Shown here in pieces: positions 17,125 to 26,617 of a stretch of DNA of 64,000 bases. Within the stretch, counting starts at the first letter, position 1. The number at the start of each line of letters is the position of its first letter. The stretch is from contig NZ_JALNYS010000017.1 of assembly GCF_023229695.1 (NCBI RefSeq), positions 1 through 64,000 of the forward strand, in the 5' to 3' direction. The position numbers were made by a program, and so were the translations under genes. The stretch comes from Sulfuricurvum sp. GTDB taxonomy: Bacteria > Campylobacterota > Campylobacteria > Campylobacterales > Sulfurimonadaceae. The notes below the pieces were generated by a model. The model had not been told where the DNA came from and made no database searches. It saw only the letters and a list, made by a program, of their open reading frames with translations.

Positions 17125-17384
17125 AGCAGGTTGTTTTTGAAGGTCGCGCCTTTAATGATTTTAACGAATGGGCTGTAAACGATAAAAAAGTCTATCAAAA
17201 AATTATAGCGCTTATCAAAGATATTGACCGTAATCCATTTGTAGGTATCGGCAAACCTGAAGCGTTAAAGCATGATTTTGCCGGATATTGGTCGAGACGG
17301 ATCACCGACGAACATCGGTTAGTCTATAAAATAACTGAAACCGCCATCGCCATCGTTTCATGTAAATATCATTATGAAAAATAA
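17121..17384 (+). CDS. yoeB: YoeB/Txe-family ribosome-dependent mRNA interferase
   Basis: 87 residues, the usual YoeB length (84-87). The core KIIALIKDIDRNPFVGIGKP, then EALKHDFAGYWSRRITDEHR and the terminal CKYHYEK match YoeB, including Glu/Arg/His/Tyr residues used for RNase activity (E48-like, R65-like, C-terminal H-Y). It cleaves mRNA in the ribosomal A site when freed from the antitoxin. The gene appears intact. Confidence 0.9.
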   Translation: MKQVVFEGRAFNDFNEWAVNDKKVYQKIIALIKDIDRNPFVGIGKPEALKHDFAGYWSRRITDEHRLVYKITETAIAIVSCKYHYEK

Positions 17385-17482
17385 TCATCAAATAGAGATT
17401 TCAATCTTAAATTTTCAATCGTTCCCTCCTTCACAGTCTCGGAGAGTGGGAACAAGAGAAACAAGTCAACAAGAATGTGAGT

Positions 17483-17509
17483 AAAAAAGGCCGATGAAGG
17501 CTATTTTTT
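17483..17509. terminator. Bidirectional terminator between the TA module and the convergent helical-protein gene
   Basis: AAAAAAGGCC, GATGAA, GGCTATTTTTT: short GC stem extended by A/T pairing, with U-tracts in both directions. It overlaps the stop codon of the minus-strand gene. Confidence 0.55.
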
Positions 17510-18550
17510 ATCCATTGCCTCTTTGGCCCCTTTGATTGCCCCCTCCATCGCCGATTTGGCGACACTCCAAGCGCGTACACCCATCGCTTTTGCCTCTTGG
17601 GCCGATTTTGAATTGAGGAGCTTTTCTCGTTGATCGGAAACCCCTTTGGTCAATTGGGACAATCGGTTTCGAAGCAGATCAACGGTCTCTTTGGAGAGGG
17701 CGGTAATCTCTTCTGAGTCGAAGCGGATGTCGCGGCTGATCTTTTCGAGCATCTGGATCATCGTTGCGGAGTTGTTTTTCAAAAGGGAGTGGAGCACCTG
17801 CGTCATGAGGGTTTCGATCTGTGACAGCTCCTCCTGAATGGTTTTGTATTCGTCACGATAAAGGGCTTTGACTTCGTCGGGGAGGTACAGAAGGTACTGA
17901 CGGAATTTTTCGATCGATTTGATCAATGCCGTACGGATACCCAGCAGGGTTCCGCGTAAAATCGTCTCTGCCTGATTCGGGGTCGCTTCGGCAACGTTGA
18001 TGGCGCTTTGGAGGATGCTGGCAAGGATACGGCGAATCCGTATCGCATTGAGTACGCTTGCGTTGAGCGACTGGAAGGTGATCTCTTTGATGATTTCATG
18101 AAGGGTATCTTCGATATCGGACCCTTTTTCGAGGGTCGTGATAATCGCCGATTCAACCATCTCTTGGAGGAGGTCAAGGAGGTCGATGGACTGAAGCTTG
18201 ATCTGGTGGAGTTTTTCCAAGACGGCGGGATCATCCCCGATTGTTTTTTCGAGCGTATTGAACAAAGAGTATTTAACGTGCTGGACTTCATCGCTTTTAC
18301 GGGCGATCTGACGCTCTAAGCGCTCTTTCTGGGCAAGAAGATCTTCGATCGTATCGTGAAGTGTTACCGTCTCCTCTTCGAGGATGGCGGCAGTGAGGAC
18401 GTGCATCTCGGGAAGGGTGAGCTCTTTGGGCTCTATGGACCAATCGTTTCGAATCGATCCCATAATCGATTCAACTTTGGACTCCATTGAAGCGTCCGGG
18501 AGAGATTTATACCTTGTTTTTATATCGCGTTTAAATGTTTCGAGATTCAT
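17501..18550 (-). CDS. Helical cytoplasmic protein, function unknown
   Basis: 349 residues, nearly all helix, with coiled-coil-like stretches around 55-90 (DLLAQKERLERQIARKSDEV) and 240-300, and an Ala/Lys-rich amphipathic tail (SMEGAIKGAKEAMDKK-like) suited to membrane or polymer contact. No catalytic motif or signal peptide. Start at 18550 follows AGGAGCG; a longer frame to 18577 lacks a ribosome site. It resembles phasin-like or structural proteins only in composition. Confidence 0.6.
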   Translation of the reverse strand: MNLETFKRDIKTRYKSLPDASMESKVESIMGSIRNDWSIEPKELTLPEMHVLTAAILEEETVTLHDTIEDLLAQKERLERQIARKSDEVQHVKYSLFNTLEKTIGDDPAVLEKLHQIKLQSIDLLDLLQEMVESAIITTLEKGSDIEDTLHEIIKEITFQSLNASVLNAIRIRRILASILQSAINVAEATPNQAETILRGTLLGIRTALIKSIEKFRQYLLYLPDEVKALYRDEYKTIQEELSQIETLMTQVLHSLLKNNSATMIQMLEKISRDIRFDSEEITALSKETVDLLRNRLSQLTKGVSDQREKLLNSKSAQEAKAMGVRAWSVAKSAMEGAIKGAKEAMDKK

Positions 18551-18647
18551 AATCGCTCCTTTTATGATATGCGTCATCGGAATACATCCCGATCAGCTAC
18601 GCTAACACTACGTTTCTTCGGCCGTAAATCCGGTGCGATAGTGCACT

Positions 18648-18917
18648 TTATAAAACCATTTTAATGTGTTGATGCGCTTTGAGTGTTTCAAAAAAATAGG
18701 TTCGTTCGTCCTCATTATGCACCAACAGTTCTAAGTTCATGCTGATGTACTTGCCGCCCCGGCTCAATTTGGAGGGTTCAAGTGAATAGTTCCGTTCGCA
18801 GAAAATCTCCATAGCCGCGATTTCGATGCCGGCACGTTCGTATCCGACGACTTTATAGCACCAGGTGCACGGATAGGTTAATTCAAGCTTTTGCGTCGTT
18901 TCGTTGATAATTACCAC
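18648..18917 (-). CDS. DUF493 (YbeD-like) small protein
   Basis: 89 residues from a GTG start: VVIINETTQKLELTYPCTWC... A GGGGGG run just upstream supports this start; an upstream frame to 18992 only reads through moaC. The ferredoxin-like fold region YPCTWCYKVVG and the ending TLKAHQHIKMVL match DUF493 proteins (85-95 residues), which are thought to be small regulatory domains. It overlaps the 3' end of moaC by 35 bp, so co-expression is likely. Confidence 0.72.
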   Translation of the reverse strand: MVIINETTQKLELTYPCTWCYKVVGYERAGIEIAAMEIFCERNYSLEPSKLSRGGKYISMNLELLVHNEDERTYFFETLKAHQHIKMVL

Positions 18918-19368
18918 TTTTCCCCCCTTCTTTGGTTTCCAGTTGAATGGGCCCGATGACCATCCCTTTGTCGATCGCTTTGAGCATGTCATAGATGGTG
19001 AGCAATCCGATACTGGTTCCGGTGAGCGCTTCCATCTCTACTCCCGTTTGAGCGCTGAGTTTGGCCGTAACGGTAAGGCGAAAACCCGGAAGATCCGGCA
19101 GCTCTTCAACATCGCAATGGACGCCGCTGAGGTTAAGCGGATGACACATCGGAATCAGGTCGCTTGTTTTTTTGGTCCCCATGATGGCTGCGATAACGGC
19201 GGTTTGAAGTACCGGACCTTTTTTGGCGGTTTGGTGGATGACGGCATTAAAAGCATCCTGACTCATCGTGATCAACCCGCTGGCGACGGCAATTCGGGAG
19301 GTGGTAGTTTTGTCGGAGACATCGACCATTTTAGGGCGGTCTTGTTCATCTAAATGGGTTAAGTTCAT
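18883..19368 (-). CDS. moaC: Cyclic pyranopterin monophosphate synthase MoaC
   Basis: 161 residues, the family length. LTHLDEQDRPKMVDVSDK at the start, DLIPMCHPLNLSG in the middle and TGVEMEALTGTSIGLLTIYDM are diagnostic. It performs the second half of the first step of molybdenum cofactor synthesis in the cytoplasm. Only moaC is here; moaA is not in the window. A TATAAT at 19398-19403 (minus strand) is a plausible promoter. Confidence 0.93.
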   Translation of the reverse strand: MNLTHLDEQDRPKMVDVSDKTTTSRIAVASGLITMSQDAFNAVIHQTAKKGPVLQTAVIAAIMGTKKTSDLIPMCHPLNLSGVHCDVEELPDLPGFRLTVTAKLSAQTGVEMEALTGTSIGLLTIYDMLKAIDKGMVIGPIQLETKEGGKSGNYQRNDAKA

Positions 19369-19397
19369 CGTACCTACTCTTTTATTCTGTTTTCCTA

Positions 19398-19403
19398 ATT
19401 ATA
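19398..19403 (-). promoter_or_regulatory. Candidate -10 box for moaC
   Basis: TATAAT on the minus strand, 30 nt before the moaC start. Confidence 0.4.
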
Positions 19404-19631
19404 GCAAGAGGGGGTAAATTGTTGAATGATTAAAAAATAATCATAAGCATGATTAAAACTTGGTTATAGTTTTGCCATGAGATTCGGGTCGTGCTGAAGA
19501 TGGCATCTAAATCCCGAATCCTCATGGCACCTTAACCTTTCAAAGCTTCCCTCCGCATGTGTAACCGTGACGGAGACGGAAAACGGGTAATCCACAAAAG
19601 AATAATACGATTTATAAAAAAGGGGAAAATG

Positions 19632-20513
19632 ATGCAAAATTTGGTTAAAAGTTATAATGCCAATGCCCCATTGATTCAAAAATTTATTTTGACGACACTG
19701 GGTAATGTCAATCTAAAAATACTCAATACATCACTGATCGAGAGGCTCTATAAAACATTTCCGAGTCTTGAGCTGCTCTATAAGAGCGATGAGGGGTTCG
19801 TCCAAAACTCTTCGAATATTTATTATGATAGAGAAGATGCACACCATATCGGGGTGGATCGGAGTTATCTGATCGATGAGGTCGCTATCCAGAAAGGGTA
19901 TTTTATCAGTGAGCCCTACATTTCAACGGCGACGGGATATCTGTGTATCACCGTGGTGTATGCGGTAGGGGAAGAGTACCTCTTTTTGGATTTTAGGCTC
20001 CGAAAACTGCTGGAGCGGTTTGATTTGATCGAAAAGGATGATGTGTTTAAGCGGGTTAACCGTTCTTCGTATGCAATCATCGGAGGAGGGCTTCTCTTTT
20101 TCGGTCTGTTCGTCGTACTGTACGGATTTTATACTTTTGGGGGATACGTATTCGGGAGCGATGAACTGACGATCGATGCGGTGTTTAAACCCATTATCGC
20201 ACTGACGCTCGGCCTTGCGGTCTATGATTTGGGAAAAACCATATTTGAACAAGAGGTACTTCCGAAAACGCAACATGTCAGCGATGTGTTTAATGCGAAA
20301 ACCTTGATCAATTTTTCGGCATCCATTATTATCGCGTTGCTGATCGAGGCATTGCTTGTGGTCTTTAAGATCTCGATACACAACTACAAAGATTTACCCT
20401 ACGCTTCGGCATTGATCGGGGCATTGGCCTTTTTATTGTTGGTATTTGCCATTTTTATTTATCTTGTTCGCAAAAGCGAGAAAGAGCCTCTTGATATTCG
20501 TGCGGATGATTGA
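19632..20513 (+). CDS. Cache/PDC-like sensor domain joined to a four-helix membrane domain
   Basis: 293 residues. The N-terminal about 145 residues look like a PDC/Cache-type sensor (LELLYKSDEGFVQNSSN..., GYFISEPYISTATGYLCITV), but without a preceding membrane anchor. Four hydrophobic segments follow (about 170-200, 205-235, 245-265, 270-290). No kinase, HAMP or cyclase domain is attached. AGGGG lies 6 nt before the chosen ATG. Its 3' end overlaps mobA on the other strand by 59 bp. Signal and output unknown. Confidence 0.65.
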   Translation: MQNLVKSYNANAPLIQKFILTTLGNVNLKILNTSLIERLYKTFPSLELLYKSDEGFVQNSSNIYYDREDAHHIGVDRSYLIDEVAIQKGYFISEPYISTATGYLCITVVYAVGEEYLFLDFRLRKLLERFDLIEKDDVFKRVNRSSYAIIGGGLLFFGLFVVLYGFYTFGGYVFGSDELTIDAVFKPIIALTLGLAVYDLGKTIFEQEVLPKTQHVSDVFNAKTLINFSASIIIALLIEALLVVFKISIHNYKDLPYASALIGALAFLLLVFAIFIYLVRKSEKEPLDIRADD

Positions 20514-21039
20514 GGTTGGCAAACACCTCTTCCTCCTCAAATTCGACGTATTCGGTTTGGTGCGAAGCGAGTAATTTGCCTAAACGGTGATCCCCTTCGC
20601 GCAGCATTCTCTCAAACTCTTCCAGCAATGATCGATGATAGATACCGCATAAGGGATGCGACCCTTCCGCCGTTTTCGCGATGACGGCATCCAATCCTTC
20701 TTCATCCGCATCCATCAACCGTTGAAATACCCCTTTATCGATAAAAGGGGTATCGACGCTCAGGACCATTATCCTATCGTCTCTGATAGAGGCAAAGGCG
20801 CTTACAAAACCTGCCGTAGGGGCAAAATCAACATTGGCCGGATCGAGGATAAACTCGGCGGAAAAATCAAATTTGTCGGCGGTTTTGGTTGAGATCGCGA
20901 CACGGGAGAAGAGTTTTGCAAGACGGGTGTGCTGGTATTGGGCAAGGGTGGGAAATCCTCCGAACGGCAAGAGGGATTTATCCTCCCCCATTCGGGAACT
21001 TTTTCCCCCGGCGAAGAGGATGCAGGGGATGGCAAACAT
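20455..21039 (-). CDS. mobA: Molybdenum cofactor guanylyltransferase MobA
   Basis: 194 residues. LFAGGKSSRMGEDKSLLPF is the nucleotide-binding signature of MobA (LAGGxSxRMGxDK), and LSVDTPFI matches the DxP motif. It attaches GMP to Mo-molybdopterin to make the MGD form needed by the DMSO-reductase family, fitting the enzyme at 9384-12296. Start shares one base with the upstream stop (TAATG). Confidence 0.92.
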   Translation of the reverse strand: MFAIPCILFAGGKSSRMGEDKSLLPFGGFPTLAQYQHTRLAKLFSRVAISTKTADKFDFSAEFILDPANVDFAPTAGFVSAFASIRDDRIMVLSVDTPFIDKGVFQRLMDADEEGLDAVIAKTAEGSHPLCGIYHRSLLEEFERMLREGDHRLGKLLASHQTEYVEFEEEEVFANLNHPHEYQEALSRFCEQDK

Positions 21040-21506
21040 TACTGGGCAAACACGGTTGAAAGGATTTTGTCCATTCCCGGAGCCGCGCCGCTTTGGAGAT
21101 AGTCCAATACCAACGGCGTGAATTTGGTGATCATTGAAGCATCCATCCCGAGCATCGAGAATTGCGATTCGGTATTTCCAAGGGCAAGCATCCCCTTCGG
21201 AGCAGCAGCAAGGAGAGTTTTGACCTGAGGAACCTGCTTGGTCAGCGTGGCGAAATCGGCGGGTTTCATTTTCCCTTTGGCGTCGTTGAGTACGGCTGCC
21301 GTCCCTCCGATGGCTTGAGTCGGGGTGACGCCCAGAGTCGTGGTGATGTTTTTGATCAGGGGATTGGAAACCAGCACATTGTCGGCAACCGGAGCAACGG
21401 CAGTGGCTACGGGAGCGACACTCTGCATCAAAGAACCGAAATCAAATGCGCTTGCTGTTTGTAAAGAACCGAATAAAAGTAAAGTTGCGAGAGTAATTGA
21501 ACGCAT
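21039..21506 (-). CDS. Secreted DUF2780-like protein
   Basis: 155 residues with a signal peptide (MRSITLATLLLFGSLQTASA). The mature part (NPLIKNITTTLGVTPTQAIGG..., SMLGMDASMITKFTPLVLDY) is consistent with DUF2780, a small helical envelope family of unknown role. GGAG precedes the ATG at 21506; earlier starts lack a ribosome site. Coupled to mobA by TAATG, though a functional link is not obvious. Confidence 0.6.
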   Translation of the reverse strand: MRSITLATLLLFGSLQTASAFDFGSLMQSVAPVATAVAPVADNVLVSNPLIKNITTTLGVTPTQAIGGTAAVLNDAKGKMKPADFATLTKQVPQVKTLLAAAPKGMLALGNTESQFSMLGMDASMITKFTPLVLDYLQSGAAPGMDKILSTVFAQ

Positions 21507-21775
21507 GGTAACTCCAAATATTAGATTCAAAAGTATAGCTGATCTGAAATATAACGGTTATTATATTTTGAGGCTAGTGTACTGTGAGAATGTTGATGTA
21601 TAGCAGTAATTTGAGACAATCCGACTGAGATTTAATCGTAAAAATAAGTTAATTTTAGTTTTTTTATACTAAAATACTGCCATGTATTTAAAGGAAATAA
21701 AGGTATCAATCTCAGGAAAAATTCAGGTAAGCTTCCTTAATATTTCGATATGTCTAAGTTTTTAGGAATATAGTT
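21507..21775. other. Divergent intergenic region
   Basis: 269 bp, AT-rich, containing promoters for the genes on each side. TATACTAAAAT near 21666 could be a plus-strand -10 region. Nothing else recognised. Confidence 0.4.
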
Positions 21776-22765
21776 ATGAAAACCATCGATATCCATACTC
21801 ATCTCCTCAGCAGTGACGTTGCATTCCAACGCTCGTATGACAAAATAGCATTGCGCTTTTTTGCTAAAAAGTTCGGTATGGACCACAAAGCGCTCGCGCG
21901 TGATCCGTATGGCGAATACACCCGTGCTCTGGTAGAATCAGTCAGAAACTCTCAGCATGTTGATAAAATTGTCCTTTTCGGTGTCGATGATCTGGTCGAT
22001 GATGTGGGGAATAGTCTTCACAAAGACATCACCGTCTGTGCGACCAATGAAGACGTAGCGGCGTTGTACCGAGGGAATGAGGATGTTATCATCCCCTTTT
22101 TCTCCATCAACCCAAAACGCCCCGATGCCCTCGATCTCATCGACCGTTACGCCGATGCGGGATTTGCGGGGGCAAAGTTTTTGCAAAACTACTGGGGAGT
22201 CGATACCCGCGAAGCGCGTTACCGTCCCTATTTTGACAAACTGGCACAGCGTGGTCTACCGTTGATCGTCCATGTGGGGAGTGAGAGCAGTGTGCACTCT
22301 TTTAAATCGTGCGAGAGTATCGAGATGCTCGATCAGCCTTTGGAGGCAGGAGTTCAGGTGATCTGCGCCCACATGGCACTCACCTATGAGCCGCGCCAAA
22401 TATTTAAAGCCCTCTCCAAAAATCCGAAACATTTTAACGACGAGTATTACCTCCTCATCGATATGCTCAAGCGCTATCCCAATCTCTACGCCGACATCAG
22501 CGCCCTCCTCACCCCCGTGAGAGCAAAAGTGCTCCGACATTTGAGCATACAGAGCGACATCCATCACAAGCTCCTCTTCGGCACCGATTTCCCCGTCCCC
22601 TTTAGCACGATGCTCAATAGTTACGATCTACCGTATCGCAAACGCTTTGCCCTCTCGCGCGAAGCGAACCCGTTTGACCGCTATGCCAAAGCGATTTTAG
22701 AATATTTCCCAGCAAGCAGTCCCATCTATACCAACTACACCAAACTATTAGGAACAGCCGCATGA
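21776..22765 (+). CDS. Amidohydrolase-superfamily protein
   Basis: 329 residues. The IDIHTHLL metal-binding motif (HxH) at the start, LIVHVGSES and ICAHMAL in the middle and LFGTDFPVP near the end are the conserved metal and catalytic positions of TIM-barrel amidohydrolases of the PF04909 type (decarboxylases and lactone or TatD-like hydrolases). Substrate unknown. AGGA precedes the ATG. It overlaps the ArsR-like regulator by ATGA, starting a four-gene operon that ends in phospholipid salvage genes. Confidence 0.75.
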   Translation: MKTIDIHTHLLSSDVAFQRSYDKIALRFFAKKFGMDHKALARDPYGEYTRALVESVRNSQHVDKIVLFGVDDLVDDVGNSLHKDITVCATNEDVAALYRGNEDVIIPFFSINPKRPDALDLIDRYADAGFAGAKFLQNYWGVDTREARYRPYFDKLAQRGLPLIVHVGSESSVHSFKSCESIEMLDQPLEAGVQVICAHMALTYEPRQIFKALSKNPKHFNDEYYLLIDMLKRYPNLYADISALLTPVRAKVLRHLSIQSDIHHKLLFGTDFPVPFSTMLNSYDLPYRKRFALSREANPFDRYAKAILEYFPASSPIYTNYTKLLGTAA

Positions 22766-23076
22766 AAACCAATTACACCGACGTTCTTCCACCCGAGTGG
22801 AAACCGATGTCCGATATTTTTACCGCGTTGGGGGATGAACACCGTCAGCGGATGCTGATGCTGTTTGAACCGAACGAGCGGCTCACGGCGGGGCAGATTT
22901 CCGATGCCTCGACACTGGCGCGTACTACCGTCTCTCACCATCTCAAAATCCTCCGTCAGGCCGAAGTGCTCTTGAGCGAGAAAAAAGGGAAAGAGGTGTG
23001 GTTTTGGATCAACAAGCCGTTATTGGAGCAGACCTTTGGCAATGTTCTGAATTATTTAAAAGGAAACGTTCAATGA
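22762..23076 (+). CDS. ArsR-family winged-helix regulator
   Basis: 104 residues. LGDEHRQRMLMLF and LARTTVSHHLKILRQAEVL form the ArsR helix-turn-helix, followed by the wing (SEKKGKEVWFWIN). It contains no Cys, so it is not a classical As/Cd/Zn sensor. It lies inside an operon with Aas and LplT homologues and could regulate them in response to a lipid or the amidohydrolase product. ATGA overlaps on both sides. Confidence 0.82.
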   Translation: MKTNYTDVLPPEWKPMSDIFTALGDEHRQRMLMLFEPNERLTAGQISDASTLARTTVSHHLKILRQAEVLLSEKKGKEVWFWINKPLLEQTFGNVLNYLKGNVQ

Positions 23077-25202
23077 TTAAAGCGATTTTGTATACGATCG
23101 TCCGCTTTTTATTTCGGGTAAAAGTGGTCGGAGAGTTTCAACGCGAAGAAAACCACACGGTCATCATCGCCAACCATCAGTCATTTTTGGACGGATTAAT
23201 TTTAGGGCTTTTTCTTCCGATTCAACCGGTATTTGTTGTCAATACCGAAATCGCTAAACGCCCGCTTGTCCGGATGTTCCTGTCACTCGGCGAATATCTC
23301 GTTGTCGATCCTGCTAATCCGATGGCTATCAAGCAGATCATTCGACTCGTCGAGAGCGGACGCCCGGTCGTTATCTTCCCGGAAGGGCGGATCACAACGA
23401 CGGGGAGTTTGATGAAAATCTATGAGGGTTCGGCGTTCGTTACCCTTAAAACCGCAGCGACGATCCATCCGATCATCATCGAGGGGGCGACGTTCAGTAC
23501 ACTGTCGCGTATGGGAAACGATCATCCGACCCGATGGTTTCCTCAGATTACCCTCACCTACTGTACGCCGACAAAACTGACCATAACAGAGGGGGGAACC
23601 GCTCATCAAAGACGTACCAAATCGGGTGAGGCGATGCGGACACTGCTGCAAAAATGTCTTTTCGAATCCCGTCGGCCAAGTACGTTGCACGGGACATTTT
23701 TTGATGCCGTTGATAGGTATGGGAGTTCTCGTAAAATCGTCGAAGACACAAAGCAGATCGAATACACCTATCGCCAGCTTCTTACGATGACGCTGGGGAT
23801 GGGGCGATTGATGGGGCATCACAGTGTATCCGGTGAAACGGTCGGAGTTTTGATGCCGACAGCGGTTCCGACATTGGCACTGATTCTGGGCCTTAGCTCT
23901 CAGGGACGTGTTCCTGCGATGCTCAATTTTACTGCCGGAGTGGACGGATTGCAAAGTGCGTGTGAGGGGGCCGTGATCAAAACCATCGTTACCTCAAAAG
24001 CGTTTGTGGAACAAGCCAAACTCGAGCCCAAATTGAGTGCATTAGACGGTGTAAGCATCCTCTATCTCGAAGATATCAAAGAGGAGATGACACTGTCCAA
24101 TAAACTCTGGCTGATGGGGTACGCGCGCTATTTCCCGCGAGCCGTAAGTGTTCAATCCGATCCGGCGTCGCCTGCCGTTGTCCTCTTTACCTCCGGGTCT
24201 GAGGGGAAACCCAAAGGGGTCGTTCTCTCGCATAACGCGATTTTGGCAAACATCGCCCAAATCCGTGCCATCGTCGATTTCTCCACCGAAGATAAGGTGC
24301 TTAATGCACTGCCGATTTTCCACTCTTTTGGACTCACGGCGGGAACACTGCTCCCCATTTTGGGCGGGATACGTCTTTTCTTGTACCCGTCGCCTCTGCA
24401 TTATCGGGTTATCCCTGAGATCGCGTATGACCGATCGTGTACGATCTTGTTCGGGACGGGGACATTTTTAAACAATTACGGCAAACATGCCCATCCGTAC
24501 GATTTCTATCGTTTGCGCTATGTTGTGGCAGGGGCAGAAAAACTCTCCGAAAGCGTGCGTGATTTGTGGTTTGAGAAATTTGGAATACGGATTTTCGAAG
24601 GGTACGGAGCGACCGAAACGGCTCCCGTCATCGCGGTCAATACCCCTATGTCCTACCGAAGCGGTAGTGTCGGGCAGGTATTGCCGGGGATCGAGACGAA
24701 AGTAATCCCTGTTCCGGGGATCGATGCGGGGGGGATTTTGCACGTCAAAGGTGCCAATGTTATGAACGGCTATCTGCGCTCCGAGCGTCCCGGTTTCCTC
24801 GAAAAACCTACTTCCGATGCGGGTGAGGGATGGTACGACACGGGCGATATCGTCACCATCGATGAGGAGGGCTTTATCCGTATTTCAGGACGGGTAAAAC
24901 GGTTTGCCAAGATTGCGGGGGAGATGATCTCCCTCGAATCGGTCGAGAAACTCGCCCTTACGGCTTCGCCGAGCCATTTTCACGCGACGTCGTCCCAAAG
25001 TGATGAGTCCAGAGGGGAAGCACTCGTCCTCTTTACCACCGACAGAGAGCTTAAACGCGATACCCTCCAACAAGCAGCGCGCGCCGGAGGATACCCTGAG
25101 ATCGCCGTCCCGCGCAAAATCGTTTACGTCGATGCTATCCCTGTTCTCGGTACCGGTAAAACCGATTACGTCACCCTCAAATCGATGGCGGCGGACGTAT
25201 GA
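23073..25202 (+). CDS. aas: Bifunctional acyltransferase / acyl-ACP synthetase (Aas-like)
   Basis: 709 residues. Residues about 1-200 are a PlsC-type acyltransferase: NHQSFLD (NHx4D at 34-40) and FPEGR (about 94-98). Residues about 215-709 are an AMP-forming ligase: LFTSGSEGKPKGVVLSH, YGATETAP, and DTGDI followed by GRVKRFAKIAGEMIS. This is the architecture of Aas, which re-acylates lysophosphatidylethanolamine at the inner membrane. The next gene is an LplT-like flippase, the natural partner. Start at 23073 overlaps the regulator stop (ATGA). Confidence 0.88.
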   Translation: MIKAILYTIVRFLFRVKVVGEFQREENHTVIIANHQSFLDGLILGLFLPIQPVFVVNTEIAKRPLVRMFLSLGEYLVVDPANPMAIKQIIRLVESGRPVVIFPEGRITTTGSLMKIYEGSAFVTLKTAATIHPIIIEGATFSTLSRMGNDHPTRWFPQITLTYCTPTKLTITEGGTAHQRRTKSGEAMRTLLQKCLFESRRPSTLHGTFFDAVDRYGSSRKIVEDTKQIEYTYRQLLTMTLGMGRLMGHHSVSGETVGVLMPTAVPTLALILGLSSQGRVPAMLNFTAGVDGLQSACEGAVIKTIVTSKAFVEQAKLEPKLSALDGVSILYLEDIKEEMTLSNKLWLMGYARYFPRAVSVQSDPASPAVVLFTSGSEGKPKGVVLSHNAILANIAQIRAIVDFSTEDKVLNALPIFHSFGLTAGTLLPILGGIRLFLYPSPLHYRVIPEIAYDRSCTILFGTGTFLNNYGKHAHPYDFYRLRYVVAGAEKLSESVRDLWFEKFGIRIFEGYGATETAPVIAVNTPMSYRSGSVGQVLPGIETKVIPVPGIDAGGILHVKGANVMNGYLRSERPGFLEKPTSDAGEGWYDTGDIVTIDEEGFIRISGRVKRFAKIAGEMISLESVEKLALTASPSHFHATSSQSDESRGEALVLFTTDRELKRDTLQQAARAGGYPEIAVPRKIVYVDAIPVLGTGKTDYVTLKSMAADV

Positions 25203-26452
25203 GCACGCCGTTTTATCTCTTTCGCACAAGCCGCTTTGCCCCCCTTTTCGGTACCCAGTTTTTAGGGGCGTTTAACGATAACCTCTATAAAAATACCCTC
25301 GCGGTACTTCTCACGTTTCAAGCCGCCGAGTGGACATCGATATCCTCAGCTCTCCTCGCTCCGCTGATCGGAGCGGTCTTTATCGCCCCGTTTTTTCTCT
25401 TTTCAGGATTATCCGGAGAGATTGCCGATCGACTCGATAAAGCGCGTCTTGCACGGATCGTCAAAGTATGGGAGATCATAATGATGATCGTCGCCGTGGC
25501 GGGATTTGCCACCCACTCTTTTACGACACTGCTCTTGGTCGTATTCGGGATGGGGATGCACTCGACCCTCTTTGGTCCCATCAAATACTCCATCATTCCC
25601 CAACATATGAGGGAAAATGAGCTAATCGGGGCGAATGCGCTCATCGAGTCGGGGACGTTCGGGGCGATATTACTGGGGACGATTGCGGGGGGAGCGCTCG
25701 CCGCAATCCCTGAGGGTGGAGTGATCGCTTCATCGTGTGCATTGATTGTTGCCGTGGTTGGCTATTTCTTTAGCCGCTATATCCCCTCTGCACCGCCTCC
25801 GCACCGCGAAGAACCGTTTCGGATAGGGTTTTGGAAACACACTTCGGATGCACTTTCGCTGGCATATCGAGATCGTCTCGTCTTTTTAGGCATTTTGGCA
25901 ATCTCGTGGTTTTGGCTCTATGGGGCGTTGCTCCTTTCGCAGTTCCCCTCATTGGTGAAAGATCTTTTGATGGGGAGTGAGGAGACGGTGACGCTGATCC
26001 TCGCCCTCTTTACTCTGGGGATCGGTGTCGGATCGGCATTGTGTGAACGACTCAGTCACCATCATGTCCGCTACGGTATTGTCGTTGCCGGAGGGATCGG
26101 GATGGCGGTTGCAGGGATTGATTTTGCATGGGGGATCGGAACGTTTGAACCCTCCGGTGCATTGTCGCAGAATTTCCATTTTTGGCGGATTGTTGCCGAT
26201 GTGACACTGCTGGGAATCTTCGGCGGGCTTTACAGCGTTCCGCTTTATGCGCTGGTTCAGGAGCGTAGCGCACCTGAAGCGAGATCACGGATCATCGCCG
26301 CAAATAACATTCTAAACGCACTCTTTATGGTTCTGGGAGCCGTGACGATGATCGCTATCCTCTCCTTGGGTTATGCTATTGCATGGTTGTTTGGAATGGT
26401 CGCGTTGGGGACGGCTGTAGTGGGGTATATTATTTATCGTGTTCGATGTTAA
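25199..26452 (+). CDS. lplT: LplT-like lysophospholipid transporter (MFS)
   Basis: 417 residues with about 12 membrane helices. The N-terminal FAPLFGTQFLGAFNDNLYKN is a hallmark of the LplT branch of the major facilitator superfamily. It should flip lysophospholipids into the inner leaflet for re-acylation by the product of the preceding gene. Overlaps aas by ATGA. In E. coli lplT precedes aas; here the order is reversed. Confidence 0.85.
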   Translation: MSTPFYLFRTSRFAPLFGTQFLGAFNDNLYKNTLAVLLTFQAAEWTSISSALLAPLIGAVFIAPFFLFSGLSGEIADRLDKARLARIVKVWEIIMMIVAVAGFATHSFTTLLLVVFGMGMHSTLFGPIKYSIIPQHMRENELIGANALIESGTFGAILLGTIAGGALAAIPEGGVIASSCALIVAVVGYFFSRYIPSAPPPHREEPFRIGFWKHTSDALSLAYRDRLVFLGILAISWFWLYGALLLSQFPSLVKDLLMGSEETVTLILALFTLGIGVGSALCERLSHHHVRYGIVVAGGIGMAVAGIDFAWGIGTFEPSGALSQNFHFWRIVADVTLLGIFGGLYSVPLYALVQERSAPEARSRIIAANNILNALFMVLGAVTMIAILSLGYAIAWLFGMVALGTAVVGYIIYRVRC

Positions 26453-26579
26453 GTCTGAATATTAGATAGCGGATCTTGTGCATTTTTTTTTGAAAAAGGG
26501 GTAAAAAAGAAGAAGGGGCAGAAGTTTATTGAACCCTGATCGGGATCGAAGAGAAGTATCGTTAAGCTTTCTCTTGTGT

Positions 26580-26585
26580 TATAAT
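26580..26585 (+). promoter_or_regulatory. Candidate -10 box of the mntA-like gene
   Basis: TATAAT 33 nt before the ATG at 26618, preceded by TTGTG. GGGG lies 6 nt before the start codon. Confidence 0.45.
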
Positions 26586-26617
26586 TACCCAACAATGCAA
26601 CATAAAATGGGGAAAAA

